64,000 bases of DNA, from positions 3,596,001 to 3,660,000 of the forward strand of contig NZ_MODU01000004.1 in the NCBI RefSeq assembly GCF_001885075.1, in the 5' to 3' direction. Both the position numbers and the translations under genes were made by a program. The DNA is from Alteromonas sp. V450 (lineage in GTDB: Bacteria > Pseudomonadota > Gammaproteobacteria > Enterobacterales > Alteromonadaceae). Shown here one piece after another: positions 33,910 to 43,679 of this stretch; position 1 is the first letter of the stretch, and the number at the start of each line of letters is the position of its first letter. The notes below the pieces were generated by a model. The model had not been told where the DNA came from. It worked only from the letters and a program-made list of their open reading frames with translations, and did not search any database.

Positions 33910-34064
33910 GGTGTTCTACACTCTTTCTAAAAAAACGATTTAAGCAACTTACTGGTTAAATTTTAATATTCGCACACTTGATTGCAAGTAACTTGTGAAT
34001 ATTCTTACTGTTAAGGTATTGGGGTTAGCCAACAAATATCAAGAAAAGTTCATACTTTATACAG

Positions 34065-35783
34065 CTAGTCCGATGAATTAGCATTAACAACGGGAAATAT
34101 AATAACAAATTCCACGCCGTTACCTTCTTCACTCGTCAGCGATATCGAGCCGTTCAATGCTTGAGTCACTAAGTTATACACTAAGTGCATACCCAGCCCA
34201 GAACCACCCTGACCGCGTTTCGTTGTTACGAAAGGGTCAAATATTCGCTTGCGAATTTCAGGAGGAATTCCTTTCCCATCATCGGTGTAAACTATCTTAA
34301 GTTTACTTTTATTCACTAATTCGGCTGATATGTTTATCGTGCCGGAATCAATATGTTCAAACCCATGAATAACCGAATTCATTATTAGGTTAATCAAAAT
34401 CTGATTTATAGGGCCAGCCTTTGTATCAACAATTAAGGTAGGGTCGCAATCTACGTTGATTTTATGCTTTAATTTTTTAAGTCTAGGCTGCAAGGACAAT
34501 AGTATCTCATTAACTAGCTGCTCGACGCAAAAACTTCGACTAGATTCTGACGATTGATCCACGGCTACCTGTTTAAAACTGCTTATTAGCTCTGCGGCGC
34601 GATTCAAATTGCGATAAATGATGTTTAAATTTTCATTACTCTCGTCTATGAAGCGCTTCATGGCACTGGCTTTCAGTGTTTTATTTTCGAAGTCCTGTTG
34701 GATAACAGCAAGACGGTCTAGCATCATGGTAGACGCTGTTACCCCAAGCCCTATTGGCGTATTTACTTCGTGGGCAACGCCCGCAACCATATCACCTAGA
34801 GAGGCCATTTTCTCATTCTGAACAATTTGCCGCTGAAATTGATGCAGTTTCTCTAACGTTTGAATAAGTTCTTGGTTTGCATCTTTCAAAGCAACGGTTC
34901 TGCTGTTAACCATGTCCTCCAAGCTTGCATTGAGCTTTCTGTGCTGCTCTTCAGATTGTCGCTGCTTCTGCACATACTCTTGCATGCGTAATAGAAGTAT
35001 ATTTAATGCATCAGCGAGCATGTCGAGTTCCCGAACGTCATATCCCTGGGCGCGTGCAGAGTAGTCGCGATGTCTGGAGGTTTTCTGTAGAAAATTTGAT
35101 ATTTTTTCCACTGGACCAGTAACTTTACGCTGCATACGGACGGCAAACATAAAGCTGATGATTAGAAGCGCAATGACAACAAAAACATTCAAGAAGATTG
35201 AGCGACCAACAAGTGCATTAAAATTTTCTGCAGAGACACGAAGATAAACCCATCCCAGCTGAATATTTGATTCACTATCGTATACTTTTGTACTCAGCTC
35301 AAGGTAACGACCTTTGTCAGACAGTACAGGTGCCATTTCTAATACCTGCAACTGGTTCTCTTTCCCACCAGTCAACAGCTGACCTTGTTTGTTGAAAGAG
35401 GCAAAATAGTCTGGAGTGGATGTGGAGCGATCGACTTTGTACACATGTGCATTAAGAACCTGATTTGCCGCTGCGAGATTTCCCAAGGCAATTTCTAATC
35501 GCTCTTCAGTATCGTCGTACAGGTATGGAGCTGAACTACTTGCAATGAGTTTTGCAAGCATGATTGCGTTTGACTCAAGCTCATGACGATAGGTTTTTAT
35601 TTGCATGTGAATAGCCAGGCCGGATAAAACCAACAAAGAAAGGCACGTGATTGACATCACTACCCATAAAAAAAGGCTTCTTATTGAAAGCTTTGCTGCT
35701 TTATCCGTCATTATTTTGAGCGCAATCCATTCACGTCTGCTTTGATACAATATTGGCGTAAATTTGTATAAAAATAAAGCCAT
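34065..35783 (-). CDS. Membrane sensor histidine kinase
   Basis: Sensor kinase of 572 residues in the longest frame. Two transmembrane helices (about 36-58 and 205-225) flank a sensory domain of about 145 residues that faces the periplasm. HAMP and coiled-coil segments follow, then an H-box V-A-H-E-V-N-T-P-I-G (near 340), N-box N-L-I-M-N-S-V-I-H-G, G1 D-D-G-K-G-I-P and G2 G-S-G-L-G-M-H-L. It has no attached receiver. The start is uncertain: M25 (35711) would remove a Tyr/Arg-rich tail and neither ATG has a good ribosome-binding site. It is upstream of arcA on the same strand; whether it feeds ArcA is unknown. Confidence 0.88.
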   Translation of the reverse strand: MALFLYKFTPILYQSRREWIALKIMTDKAAKLSIRSLFLWVVMSITCLSLLVLSGLAIHMQIKTYRHELESNAIMLAKLIASSSAPYLYDDTEERLEIALGNLAAANQVLNAHVYKVDRSTSTPDYFASFNKQGQLLTGGKENQLQVLEMAPVLSDKGRYLELSTKVYDSESNIQLGWVYLRVSAENFNALVGRSIFLNVFVVIALLIISFMFAVRMQRKVTGPVEKISNFLQKTSRHRDYSARAQGYDVRELDMLADALNILLLRMQEYVQKQRQSEEQHRKLNASLEDMVNSRTVALKDANQELIQTLEKLHQFQRQIVQNEKMASLGDMVAGVAHEVNTPIGLGVTASTMMLDRLAVIQQDFENKTLKASAMKRFIDESNENLNIIYRNLNRAAELISSFKQVAVDQSSESSRSFCVEQLVNEILLSLQPRLKKLKHKINVDCDPTLIVDTKAGPINQILINLIMNSVIHGFEHIDSGTINISAELVNKSKLKIVYTDDGKGIPPEIRKRIFDPFVTTKRGQGGSGLGMHLVYNLVTQALNGSISLTSEEGNGVEFVIIFPVVNANSSD

Positions 35784-35828
35784 ACAAAAGTAACGCGAAA
35801 TATTTAGAATACCGAATCGCGATAGTAG

Positions 35829-37250
35829 CTAAATAATAGTGGAATAGAGTTCGCGATATTGTCTTGCCGATGCTTCCCATGTGAAGCGCGTTCTCATTCC
35901 ACGTTGTTGCATTTCGCGAAATTTTACGGGGTCTTCGTAATAGGAAAGTAGCGCGCGACGAATGCAGGCCAGCAACGCTTGTGGGGTAGGTTCGTCAAAC
36001 ACAAAGCCAGTACCCAAGTCCTCACTTGCATGGTCAATCACAGTATCTTTAAGTCCGCCAACTGACCTTACTATAGGAATAGTGCCGTAGGCTAAGCTAT
36101 ACATTTGATTTAGACCACAGGGCTCAAACTGTGATGGCATCAAAAAAAAGTCAGCTCCTGCTTCAACCAAATGAGCAAACTCTGAACTAAATCCATTGAT
36201 AAACGCAAATTGAGTTGGGTGTTGATGAGCGAATTCGCCCAAGTCCATACACACTGTAGGGTCGCCCGTCCCCACAATAACAAACTGGACGTTGTGCTTA
36301 ATGACTTCATCAAGAATGGGCAGAATATAGCCAAAACCTTTCTGCTCAGTTAGTCTGCACACCATACCAATAAGTGGCACTTTTTCGAGTTGAGGTAGCC
36401 CTGATTTTTCTTGTAAAACACTTTTACAAGTTTGCTTTGGATGCAAGTTATCTACGCTGAAACCTTGTGGTAAGAAAGTGTCAGTTTGCGGGTTCCATTG
36501 CGTGTAGTCACAGCCGTTGAGAATACCTGTTAAATCGGCGCTTCGCTTTACCAATCGCTCGTGTAGCCCATGACTGCCGAGATCTGTAAGAAGTTCGTTA
36601 GCATAGTTTGGGCTTACTGTGGTAATTTTTGTCGCATACTCAATCCCACTTTGAAGCATATTTATATAGCCGCCGTGCACTTGAGATAAAATGTGCGGGT
36701 GGTGTCGTAAAAAAGGGATACTTTCTAATCTGTGAACGCCCTGAAATGCCGCATTATGTATTGTGAACACAGTTTTGGTGTTGGAAAAAAAACCTGATTT
36801 ATCCGTTTCTAATAAAAATGGGAGCATCGCGGTATGCCAGTCGTGGCAATGAATTATGTCGGGCTTATTATCCATTGCTCTCAAAGCATGTAGCACCGCG
36901 CCACTAAAGAAACTAAATCGTTCACCATTATCTTCGTATGCATCATAAGCATCTGAGTATAAGCCGCCGCGCATGAAAAACTCGGGCAAGTCTATAAAGT
37001 ACAGGTCGATTTGATTCCATTTTAAATGGCGTATATCAAAGTGATAAACCTGACCCTCAGTGAACAGCGTCTGTTTTTCTGTAGCGCAGGGCAACGCCAG
37101 TTGCTCAGCGAGGGCCTTATAGTAAGGCATAAAAATCGACACATTTTCGCCAAGCGCTTTAAGCGCTATGGGCAACGCCTTTCCTACGTCAGCTAGGCCT
37201 CCCGTTTTTACCAATTCTTCAACTTCTGAAATAGCAAATACAATATTCAC
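35829..37250 (-). CDS. glgA: Glycogen synthase GlgA (GT5)
   Basis: ADP-glucose:glycogen glucosyltransferase of 473 residues, which extends alpha-1,4 glucan chains. The ADP-glucose-binding motif K-T-G-G-L is at residues 15-19 (Lys15 as in E. coli), with the second GT-B domain motif near 375-385 (E-P-C-G-L). The length is normal. No glgB, glgC or glgP lies next to it, so it is separated from the rest of the glycogen pathway. Transcribed with rsmC upstream across an 81-bp gap. Confidence 0.94.
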   Translation of the reverse strand: MNIVFAISEVEELVKTGGLADVGKALPIALKALGENVSIFMPYYKALAEQLALPCATEKQTLFTEGQVYHFDIRHLKWNQIDLYFIDLPEFFMRGGLYSDAYDAYEDNGERFSFFSGAVLHALRAMDNKPDIIHCHDWHTAMLPFLLETDKSGFFSNTKTVFTIHNAAFQGVHRLESIPFLRHHPHILSQVHGGYINMLQSGIEYATKITTVSPNYANELLTDLGSHGLHERLVKRSADLTGILNGCDYTQWNPQTDTFLPQGFSVDNLHPKQTCKSVLQEKSGLPQLEKVPLIGMVCRLTEQKGFGYILPILDEVIKHNVQFVIVGTGDPTVCMDLGEFAHQHPTQFAFINGFSSEFAHLVEAGADFFLMPSQFEPCGLNQMYSLAYGTIPIVRSVGGLKDTVIDHASEDLGTGFVFDEPTPQALLACIRRALLSYYEDPVKFREMQQRGMRTRFTWEASARQYRELYSTII

Positions 37251-37331
37251 AGAAAAGTCCTCTTAGGGCACGGAGCATTAGAAACGAGCTGGCAATGACG
37301 TTACCGTAGCACAAGCTTACTTACTTTTTAA

Positions 37332-38417
37332 TCATAACGTGGCGTGGTAAACAGAAAACTGTGAGGTTTGTGCTGTTGTAAAAACGGTCTGAAAGTGCTC
37401 TGAAAGTAAACCAGGATAAGGTAGAAAGCGATTTGCAACCATTTGGATATTGCCGTTAGGCGTAAGTATAGCCTTCGCGTCGGTGATAAACCGCTTCGTT
37501 ATCGTATAGTCCGTTTTAATGCCAGTGTGAAACGGAGGGTTGGTGACAATATGTTGAACCTTTCCCTTGATACCCTCTAGCCCGTTGGCAGCGTGAAGCG
37601 TAGCCGCGAGTTGATTTTCGGCTAAAGTTAATGCGCTGCAGTACACGGCAATTGCGCTAACATCTGTAAGCCTTAACTTCAAATGCGGGAACTTTAGCAT
37701 TAGAAAGCTCGCAATTACGCCAGCGCCACAGGCAAAATCAAGCACATCACCTTTCATCGAATTAGACAGCTTGTCCAAAAGAAGCGCTGTGCCAGGATCT
37801 AATTCTTTGTGGCTAAATACGCCTGGTAATGACGCAACTTGCCACTGCAGGTTTTGTACTTCATAGGTGTTTATCTCAGTCCACGCCTGTGGTTCAAATG
37901 CGCCATGCTCTTGCTCTACCAACACAGTAATCAGGCTACAGTGACGCGCTGAATCTACTTTTTGTGTAGGTCCGTAATGTTGCATTAGCTTAGCAGCGCT
38001 TTTAATTCCGCCCTTGTTTTCACCTACAACGTGAATTCGACCGCCCTTGCCAACCATACCTGCCGCCATTCGAAGCAGCAATTGAAAATGATTTTTGGCT
38101 TTGGGTAAGAACACCATAACGTCGGTATGCGACTTTTCTAATAGTGTAAAAGGCGTAAAAATGTGAGTGTGGCTGCCCACTTTTTCGGCAATCTGAAAGC
38201 CTTTTTCAGTAATGTCTCTACTATCAAACGTGACGGAAGGAATTGACCCAACACTTTCCGCAAAAACATCAAAAAATTGATGAATCACAGTCACTTCTTT
38301 CGTCTTTAATGCGTCTAAAAAGTAAGCATCGGCGGGGTTGATAAATGCCCAACAACCTTGCTCAAAAAGCGAAAGGTTTCTCTCCAGCAGTTGACTTTGA
38401 GGAGATAGCATCATCAT
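37332..38417 (-). CDS. rsmC: 16S rRNA (guanine-N2) methyltransferase RsmC
   Basis: Two-domain SAM-dependent methyltransferase of 361 residues, which methylates G1207 of 16S rRNA in E. coli. The N-terminal domain is the degenerate non-catalytic MTase fold; the C-terminal domain (about 195-355) has the SAM motif D-F-A-C-G-A-G-V and the catalytic N-P-P-F-H-T-G (near 297). RlmG is the closest alternative, but length and order of domains fit RsmC better. Three ATGs in a row open the frame; the first overlaps the trmB stop by 4 nt. Confidence 0.87.
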   Translation of the reverse strand: MMMLSPQSQLLERNLSLFEQGCWAFINPADAYFLDALKTKEVTVIHQFFDVFAESVGSIPSVTFDSRDITEKGFQIAEKVGSHTHIFTPFTLLEKSHTDVMVFLPKAKNHFQLLLRMAAGMVGKGGRIHVVGENKGGIKSAAKLMQHYGPTQKVDSARHCSLITVLVEQEHGAFEPQAWTEINTYEVQNLQWQVASLPGVFSHKELDPGTALLLDKLSNSMKGDVLDFACGAGVIASFLMLKFPHLKLRLTDVSAIAVYCSALTLAENQLAATLHAANGLEGIKGKVQHIVTNPPFHTGIKTDYTITKRFITDAKAILTPNGNIQMVANRFLPYPGLLSEHFQTVFTTAQTSQFSVYHATL

Positions 38418-39178
38418 TCTGTGCGCTCATAAATTAAATCCCAAACACCATGTCCCAATTTTTGTCCGCGTGTTTCAAACTTAGTGATTGGTCGATAGTC
38501 CGGACGAGGCACATAGTCGCCGTCAACTGCTGTGTTGCTGTAACCGGCGGCGTTAGTCATGACTTCTAGCATGTGCTCAGCGTATTGCTCCCAGTCAGTT
38601 GCCATATGAAAGCAGCCGCCAATGGCTAACTTGGTGCGAACCAACTCAACAAATTCAGGCTGAACGATGCGACGCTTATGGTGACGCTTCTTATGCCATG
38701 GATCGGGGAAAAAGAGCTGTAAACGAGACAACGAACCGTCTGGAATCATGTTCTTAAGTACTTCTACCGCGTCGTGTTCCATCACGCGTAAGTTCTCGAC
38801 GCCTTGCTCTTCGGCAGTAGCCAAACATGCGCCAACACCAGGACGGTGAACCTCAATGCCTATGAAATCTTTATCAGGTGCATTCGCGGCCATTTCAACC
38901 AATGACTTACCCATTCCAAAGCCAATTTCCACAATCACGGGGGCATTTCGGCCAAATGTATCTGGTAGCGATAACGGTGCTTCAGCATAGTCTATGCCTT
39001 TAGATGGCCAGTGATCTTTCAAGGCTTTTTCTTGTGCTTTGGTTAGCCTACCTTCACGTTTTACGAAGCTTTTTACCTTGCTTACGTATACTCCAGCGGC
39101 TTCTGCTTCCGCCTGACTTTTGAATTGCCTCATTTGCAATGCCTTTCTTACCCAATTTTCTGGTGGCGCATTATCCAC
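38414..39178 (-). CDS. trmB: tRNA (guanine-N7) methyltransferase TrmB
   Basis: SAM-dependent enzyme of 254 residues which makes m7G46 in the variable loop of tRNA. SAM-binding G-F-G-M-G-K-S is near residue 85, and the catalytic region [15 protein letters not shown] near 160 is the family hallmark. An extra N-terminal region of about 50 residues is usual in gammaproteobacteria. Overlap of 4 nt with rsmC indicates a two-gene translation unit of RNA methyltransferases. Confidence 0.95.
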   Translation of the reverse strand: MDNAPPENWVRKALQMRQFKSQAEAEAAGVYVSKVKSFVKREGRLTKAQEKALKDHWPSKGIDYAEAPLSLPDTFGRNAPVIVEIGFGMGKSLVEMAANAPDKDFIGIEVHRPGVGACLATAEEQGVENLRVMEHDAVEVLKNMIPDGSLSRLQLFFPDPWHKKRHHKRRIVQPEFVELVRTKLAIGGCFHMATDWEQYAEHMLEVMTNAAGYSNTAVDGDYVPRPDYRPITKFETRGQKLGHGVWDLIYERTE

Positions 39179-39224
39179 TTACCCGCGGCTTATGCAACGC
39201 TATCGTGGTAAAAATGCTGTAATT

Positions 39225-39929
39225 TTATACGCTAATTTGTTTTGCAATAATAGACGCAACAACATCGGTTTGCTCAAGTACTAGCATATGCCCAGCATCA
39301 CTTACGGTATGGAACCGTGCGTTAGGCAACACCCTTTTAAGTTGCAGTATTGCCTCTGCAGGGGCAATTGCATCCTGCTGAGCTGTAATAAACGTTACTG
39401 GCACATTGATCTTTGCAAGCGCTTTAACGGTACTTTCTCGTGGCGTGGTAGCTAGCGTGTGATTAAGCAAGGTTGTTTTGCCCAAATCTTGTGCCATCGA
39501 TTTTACTACGCCAGCCACGTTTTCATCGTTCAAACGTGAAGGGTGTATAAATCGCGCCAGATAAGCATCGTTATCGGGCTTAAAGTGTCCTTGCTTAAGC
39601 ATGGTAGTCAACTGCTTACGCTTGGCAATTTCTTCTTTTGATAAGCCCTCTGGGTTATAGCCGATTAACGTAACCGAGGCTATATTGGCGGGATTGCGCT
39701 GTGCCACCAGTGCAGCTACAAAGCCGCCCATGGAATAACCCACAAGGTGCACTTTTTCGTTTTCGAGAATGCGATCTTCACTGAGTGCTAGCATTTCTTC
39801 TAGCGATGCTGCCCATTGAAGTGGCACATAGCGACGTTGTGAGACAGATAGTGCGCGCCAAAGCGGCAGATACACGCGTTCGTCGCAAAGCGTACCGGGG
39901 AAAAATAAAACAGGTTGCTGCACAGACAC
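39225..39929 (-). CDS. Alpha/beta hydrolase
   Basis: Cytoplasmic alpha/beta-fold hydrolase of 234 residues. Nucleophile elbow G-Y-S-M-G-G is near residue 66; the acid is likely in the D-A-I-A-P segment (about 190) and the His in D-A-G-H-M-L near 212. The substrate is unknown; relatives include esterases and MenH/BioH-like enzymes. It shares a strand with trmB (46 bp apart) and is divergent from mutY. Confidence 0.85.
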   Translation of the reverse strand: MSVQQPVLFFPGTLCDERVYLPLWRALSVSQRRYVPLQWAASLEEMLALSEDRILENEKVHLVGYSMGGFVAALVAQRNPANIASVTLIGYNPEGLSKEEIAKRKQLTTMLKQGHFKPDNDAYLARFIHPSRLNDENVAGVVKSMAQDLGKTTLLNHTLATTPRESTVKALAKINVPVTFITAQQDAIAPAEAILQLKRVLPNARFHTVSDAGHMLVLEQTDVVASIIAKQISV

Positions 39930-40061
39930 GTGTGCTCCTTAACATTAAACTAGCTAGTTACATGCTACCATAGCGCGCCTCTTAATGATTGGTTTGCTAT
40001 GCAGAATGTAGCCACGCTTTAATGACAAACGAATATTTAGCAAATACCCATACAGACAATT

Positions 40062-41129
40062 ATGACAGAACAACAATATACCGGTGGCTTTTCTGAGCGA
40101 GTGCTCGCATGGTTTGATAAACACGGGCGAAAGCATTTGCCCTGGCAGCAAGAAGTAACGCCCTATAAAGTATGGGTGTCGGAAATTATGCTGCAGCAAA
40201 CCCAAGTTACCACGGTAATTCCTTACTTTGAACGTTTTATGGCGTCGTTTCCCACCGTACATGATTTAGCGAAGGCATCTCAAGACGACGTGCTTCATCA
40301 TTGGACGGGGCTAGGCTACTACGCAAGAGCCAGGAACCTCCATAAAGCTGCGAATATGTTGGTAGACAAATACAATGGCGAGTTTCCCTGTACTCTAGAA
40401 GAAGTCATGGATTTACCCGGTATAGGGCGCTCAACGGCAGGCGCAATACTGTCGCTGTCACGCAATATGCGCTTTCCTATATTAGATGGCAATGTGAAGC
40501 GTGTTTTGGCGCGTTACTACGCAATAAGCGGGTGGCCTGGGCAGAAAAAAGTTGAAAACCAACTTTGGGAAGTGGCTGAGAAGAATACGCCAACCGATCC
40601 AGAAGGTGGACGCTGTGCCAACTATACCCAGGTGATGATGGACCTAGGCGCGATGATCTGTACGCGAAGTAAGCCAAAGTGCGACGAATGTCCACTTCAA
40701 GCAGACTGTATTGCTTACGCCCAAGGCGCGCAAACTGACTACCCGGGTAAAAAACCGAAAAAGACGCTTCCGGAAAAATCTACCTATATGATGGTGGCCC
40801 AGTTTAATAGCCAAGTCTATTTAGAACAGCGTCCTTCAACAGGCCTGTGGGGCGGTTTGTATGGTTTTATCGAGGTACCTTCAATAGGAGAGGGTATTGA
40901 GCAATTGACCAAGCGGGGGATCAGTGTTGAAGAGACTCGAGCGCTAGCAGGCTTCCGCCACACCTTCAGTCATTTTCATTTAGATATCACCCCAGTAGTG
41001 GCCGTGGTAAACTCTGCTCCAACAAAGCGCGTAGCCGAATCGGCAAATCGTTGGTTTTCGTTGGACGAGCCTATTGAAGTTGGTTTAGCGGCACCTACAA
41101 CCAAGATTATTCGGCAGTTGATACGTTAG
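40062..41129 (+). CDS. mutY: A/G-specific adenine DNA glycosylase MutY
   Basis: DNA glycosylase of 355 residues which removes A mispaired with 8-oxoG. Catalytic Glu is E41 in [10 protein letters not shown]; the helix-hairpin-helix is [10 protein letters not shown] near 123; the catalytic Asp precedes G-N-V-K-R-V-L. The 4Fe-4S cluster motif C-x6-C-x2-C-x5-C lies near 197-213, and a C-terminal MutT-like domain reads 8-oxoG. It precedes yggX as in many gammaproteobacteria, a pairing of DNA repair with iron protection. Confidence 0.97.
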   Translation: MTEQQYTGGFSERVLAWFDKHGRKHLPWQQEVTPYKVWVSEIMLQQTQVTTVIPYFERFMASFPTVHDLAKASQDDVLHHWTGLGYYARARNLHKAANMLVDKYNGEFPCTLEEVMDLPGIGRSTAGAILSLSRNMRFPILDGNVKRVLARYYAISGWPGQKKVENQLWEVAEKNTPTDPEGGRCANYTQVMMDLGAMICTRSKPKCDECPLQADCIAYAQGAQTDYPGKKPKKTLPEKSTYMMVAQFNSQVYLEQRPSTGLWGGLYGFIEVPSIGEGIEQLTKRGISVEETRALAGFRHTFSHFHLDITPVVAVVNSAPTKRVAESANRWFSLDEPIEVGLAAPTTKIIRQLIR

Positions 41130-41170
41130 GTATAGTAATTCTAACGTAGTATTTATTGTTAAGCAGATAG

Positions 41171-41461
<291 letters not shown>

Positions 41462-41531
41462 GCAAAAAAGCATTTTTTGAGCAAACAATGCGCAAACAGT
41501 AATAAAAGCGCAAAAAAAGCGAGAAAAACGG

Positions 41532-41560
41532 TTGACTTGTGAAGGCGAAAACCGTTTAAT
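41532..41560 (+). promoter_or_regulatory. Sigma-70-type promoter of tRNA-Phe
   Basis: TTGACT (41532-41537), 17-nt spacer, TTTAAT (41555-41560), followed by the GC-rich ACGCACCCAC, a discriminator of the stringent-control kind typical of stable RNA promoters. The inverted repeat AAACGGTT (41526-41533) and AACCGTTT (41550-41557) overlaps both hexamers. Confidence 0.75.
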
Positions 41561-41612
41561 ACGCACCCACAGCAGGACGGGCAGCAAACGCCTAGAACGC
41601 TAACAAGTTTCA

Positions 41613-41688
41613 GCCTCGATAGCTCAGTTGGTAGAGCAGCGGATTGAAAATCCGCGTGTCCCTGGTTCGATCCCGGGTCGAGGCACCA
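41613..41688 (+). tRNA. tRNA-Phe (anticodon GAA)
   Basis: 76-nt tRNA including an encoded CCA. Acceptor stem GCCTCGA pairs with TCGAGGC; D-arm AGCTC...GAGC; anticodon arm GCGGATT-GAAAA-TCCGC with GAA at its centre; T-arm GGTTCGATCC. The sequence is fully consistent with a functional tRNA. Confidence 0.97.
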
Positions 41689-41694
41689 TCATTT

Positions 41695-41724
41695 AAGCCC
41701 TTGCAGAAATGCGAGGGCTTTTTT
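41695..41724 (+). terminator. Intrinsic terminator of tRNA-Phe
   Basis: An 11-bp stem, AAGCCCTTGCA and TGCGAGGGCTT (one T-G wobble), closed by a GAAA tetraloop and followed by TTTT. It starts 6 nt after the tRNA ends. Confidence 0.9.
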
Positions 41725-41746
41725 GATTCTGGCGGTTGAAAAAACA

Positions 41747-41806
41747 GGCACACGCAAACGTGCCCCTGCGGCTGCGCCGCGCGTTACAATCCCGGGTCGA
41801 GGCACC
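41747..41806. repeat. GC-rich hairpins and duplicated 3' end of tRNA-Phe
   Basis: ATCCCGGGTCGAGGCACC at 41789-41806 is an exact 18-nt copy of tRNA-Phe 41670-41687. Just before it lie two small hairpins: GGCAC/GTGCC (41747-41764) and GCGGC/GCCGC (41768-41780). No other part of the tRNA is present. It may be an attachment-site scar of an integrated element or the rest of a lost tandem tRNA. Confidence 0.8.
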
Positions 41807-41854
41807 GTCAGTGAACTATTTAGCAAAGTTCTTTTTTAAAGAATGTTTAAAAAA

Positions 41855-42673
41855 TTAGTTAAATTCAAAGCGTTTTTGAACAGTCACTCTAAAAATGGCC
41901 TTATCGACCTCTGAGTGTTTTGTTCTAGATAACGTAAGGTAAAAGCCCTCTCTATCAGTTACAACGTTATCGTCAAAACTTAGTACTGACAAGGGGAACG
42001 AAACGCCAAATTCAGTTGCATGTCCATCGTCTAGAATTTCTGTGAAGTCAACGCTCTTTCCTTCATCAGACGTGTCAAAAGTTCGGAATTCTGAAAATAG
42101 TATTACTTTATTAAAGCTATAAGAAGCAAAAGCACTAAGCCCGTAGACTTCAGCATCTACGTCAATAATATTTGAAGAGCCTTGTTCAGCGCTAATTGCA
42201 TCTGTAGAGAGCAAAGAATAAAAGCCTCCTAGCGAAAAGTCCCAATTGTTATACGACACTCTATAAGATAAATCGAACTCTATGTTGCCTCCGTCGGCAA
42301 CATATTCGCTGATTATTTGGTCATTAGACTCTGTCGGATTCTCAAAGTCGCTAACTTCGATTCCTGAATTAGCTGTAAACTGAAACAGAAAATAGTTATC
42401 GAAAAATGGAGTGTCTTGACCCTTGTAAGTTCGGGTGAAAAGCGAATTGGAACGAGTGAATAAAGTTATAGCAGGCTTTAAAGTATTATCATCAACAGTC
42501 AATTGAGGTTGAAGCTTTAAGTCGTAAGCTTCACTCTCAGCATCGACAACATTTCCGTCTTTGTCTACCTCTGGAATATCATATTTGGGTATAACTGATT
42601 TTACATTGTTAGCGTAGGTGTGAGTTGTAAATGTAAAAAGTAACACCAATAATGCGTTTTTAAAAATTTTCAT
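41855..42673 (-). CDS. Hypothetical exported protein (probable outer-membrane or periplasmic beta-rich protein)
   Basis: Not recognised. Protein of 272 residues with a clear signal peptide (about 1-21, ending T-Y-A-N). The rest is rich in alternating aromatic and polar residues in strand-like stretches (for example Y-G-L-S-A-F-A-S-Y-S-F), which suggests an outer-membrane beta-barrel, although the last residue is Asn and not Phe. An acidic Asp/Glu-rich linker follows the signal. Coding composition is more AT-rich than neighbouring genes. It lies next to the duplicated tRNA end, so horizontal origin is possible. No operon partner. Confidence 0.7.
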   Translation of the reverse strand: MKIFKNALLVLLFTFTTHTYANNVKSVIPKYDIPEVDKDGNVVDAESEAYDLKLQPQLTVDDNTLKPAITLFTRSNSLFTRTYKGQDTPFFDNYFLFQFTANSGIEVSDFENPTESNDQIISEYVADGGNIEFDLSYRVSYNNWDFSLGGFYSLLSTDAISAEQGSSNIIDVDAEVYGLSAFASYSFNKVILFSEFRTFDTSDEGKSVDFTEILDDGHATEFGVSFPLSVLSFDDNVVTDREGFYLTLSRTKHSEVDKAIFRVTVQKRFEFN

Positions 42674-42992
42674 GATTGTTTCTCCAATGTAAGTTAACTA
42701 CTCAGGATAACAACCAAACCTCTACATCCTTGTAGTGTGTGATAATTCTTCATAAAGTATCTATTATTAATAAGCTTTTGTACATAAAATAATCAGACCG
42801 TGGTCGTGACAACTTGGCTTTATTTTTCAGTAGCAAACTAGTGTTGTAGTAAAGCAATGATTGTTAATGGGTAACTTAGCGAAGAATATACCTGCGCTTA
42901 ACAACGAAGCTGAAGTTTAATTCGCTGGTATTAACATGACTGGCTTATTGAAAGTCATTGATAAAGTTAAACTACGCAAGTGAAAAACTATT
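42674..42992. other. Intergenic region between divergent genes
   Basis: 319 bp, AT-rich, no gene seen. Two inverted repeats: CTACA-TCCT-TGTAG (42722-42735), close to the start of the reverse gene, and ATGACT...AGTCAT (42936-42958), 35 nt before the forward gene. Either may be an operator. It should hold promoters in both directions, but no hexamer pair is convincing. Confidence 0.5.
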
Positions 42993-43679
42993 ATGCTAAT
43001 GTTTTATTCACATATCGTTTCTAAGTTTTTGCTTATGCGTTTAGCCAGTTTAATCACCTTCACTGTTGCGCTGCTGCTAATGCCTATGAGTAGTCAGGCA
43101 AAAACGGTAGACGTTCTCGCTATTGAGTATCCGCCATTTATGACGTCTGAAGAACCAGATAACGGCATCGCTTTTGAACTGCTTGAAAAAGCCGCGTTCA
43201 GCGACGCGATAACATGGCGAGCCCTGTTCGTACCGCCGGCGCGAGCGGCAGCCATCATCCGCTCTGGCGAATGGTGCGCGAGTTTCTACCCAGCAGTTGA
43301 AGGTATTGAGTCACAGTCAATTGTTTTATCAAAAAGTAAAATTAGCGTTGGTTTGGTGCGCTTGGCAGAAAAAAGTACATTCGTTTGGCAATCACTCAAT
43401 GACCTGGCTGGCGAAAGCGTTGCGCTATTGCGAACAAAAGAGGATGCTGCTTTTGCGCAACAATTTACCGATGCTGGCTTTCGCATCGTGTTTGTTGAAG
43501 ACATTGAAACGGGCATTCGTCTAGTAAGAAGTAATCGTGTAGATTATGCCTTAAGTGACAATTTGTCGTTTGCTCAGCAAAATGATGATGCGCTACAGTT
43601 TTCGAAAAGTGCGCTCGTTGTCACTCCTGTTACACTTTACCTCAATCCCATCTGCGACATTTTTGGACCGTTAGACTAG
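42993..43679 (+). CDS. Solitary periplasmic substrate-binding-like protein (SBP_bac_3 type)
   Basis: Exported protein of 228 residues resembling amino-acid-type ABC substrate-binding proteins. A signal peptide ends at about residue 36 (S-S-Q-A), with a second Met at residue 15 as an alternative start. I-E-Y-P-P-F-M near 44-50 is the family's first ligand-loop motif, and G-I-A-F-E-L-L-E-K follows. It is slightly short for the family (usually about 250). No permease or ATPase gene is nearby, so it is an orphan; many Alteromonas/Shewanella genomes carry such proteins of unknown ligand. Confidence 0.78.
   Translation: MLMFYSHIVSKFLLMRLASLITFTVALLLMPMSSQAKTVDVLAIEYPPFMTSEEPDNGIAFELLEKAAFSDAITWRALFVPPARAAAIIRSGEWCASFYPAVEGIESQSIVLSKSKISVGLVRLAEKSTFVWQSLNDLAGESVALLRTKEDAAFAQQFTDAGFRIVFVEDIETGIRLVRSNRVDYALSDNLSFAQQNDDALQFSKSALVVTPVTLYLNPICDIFGPLD

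Noticed and set aside
41789..41806. Second tRNA gene
   Set aside because: Only 18 nt of the 3' end match; no anticodon arm or D-arm is present upstream.
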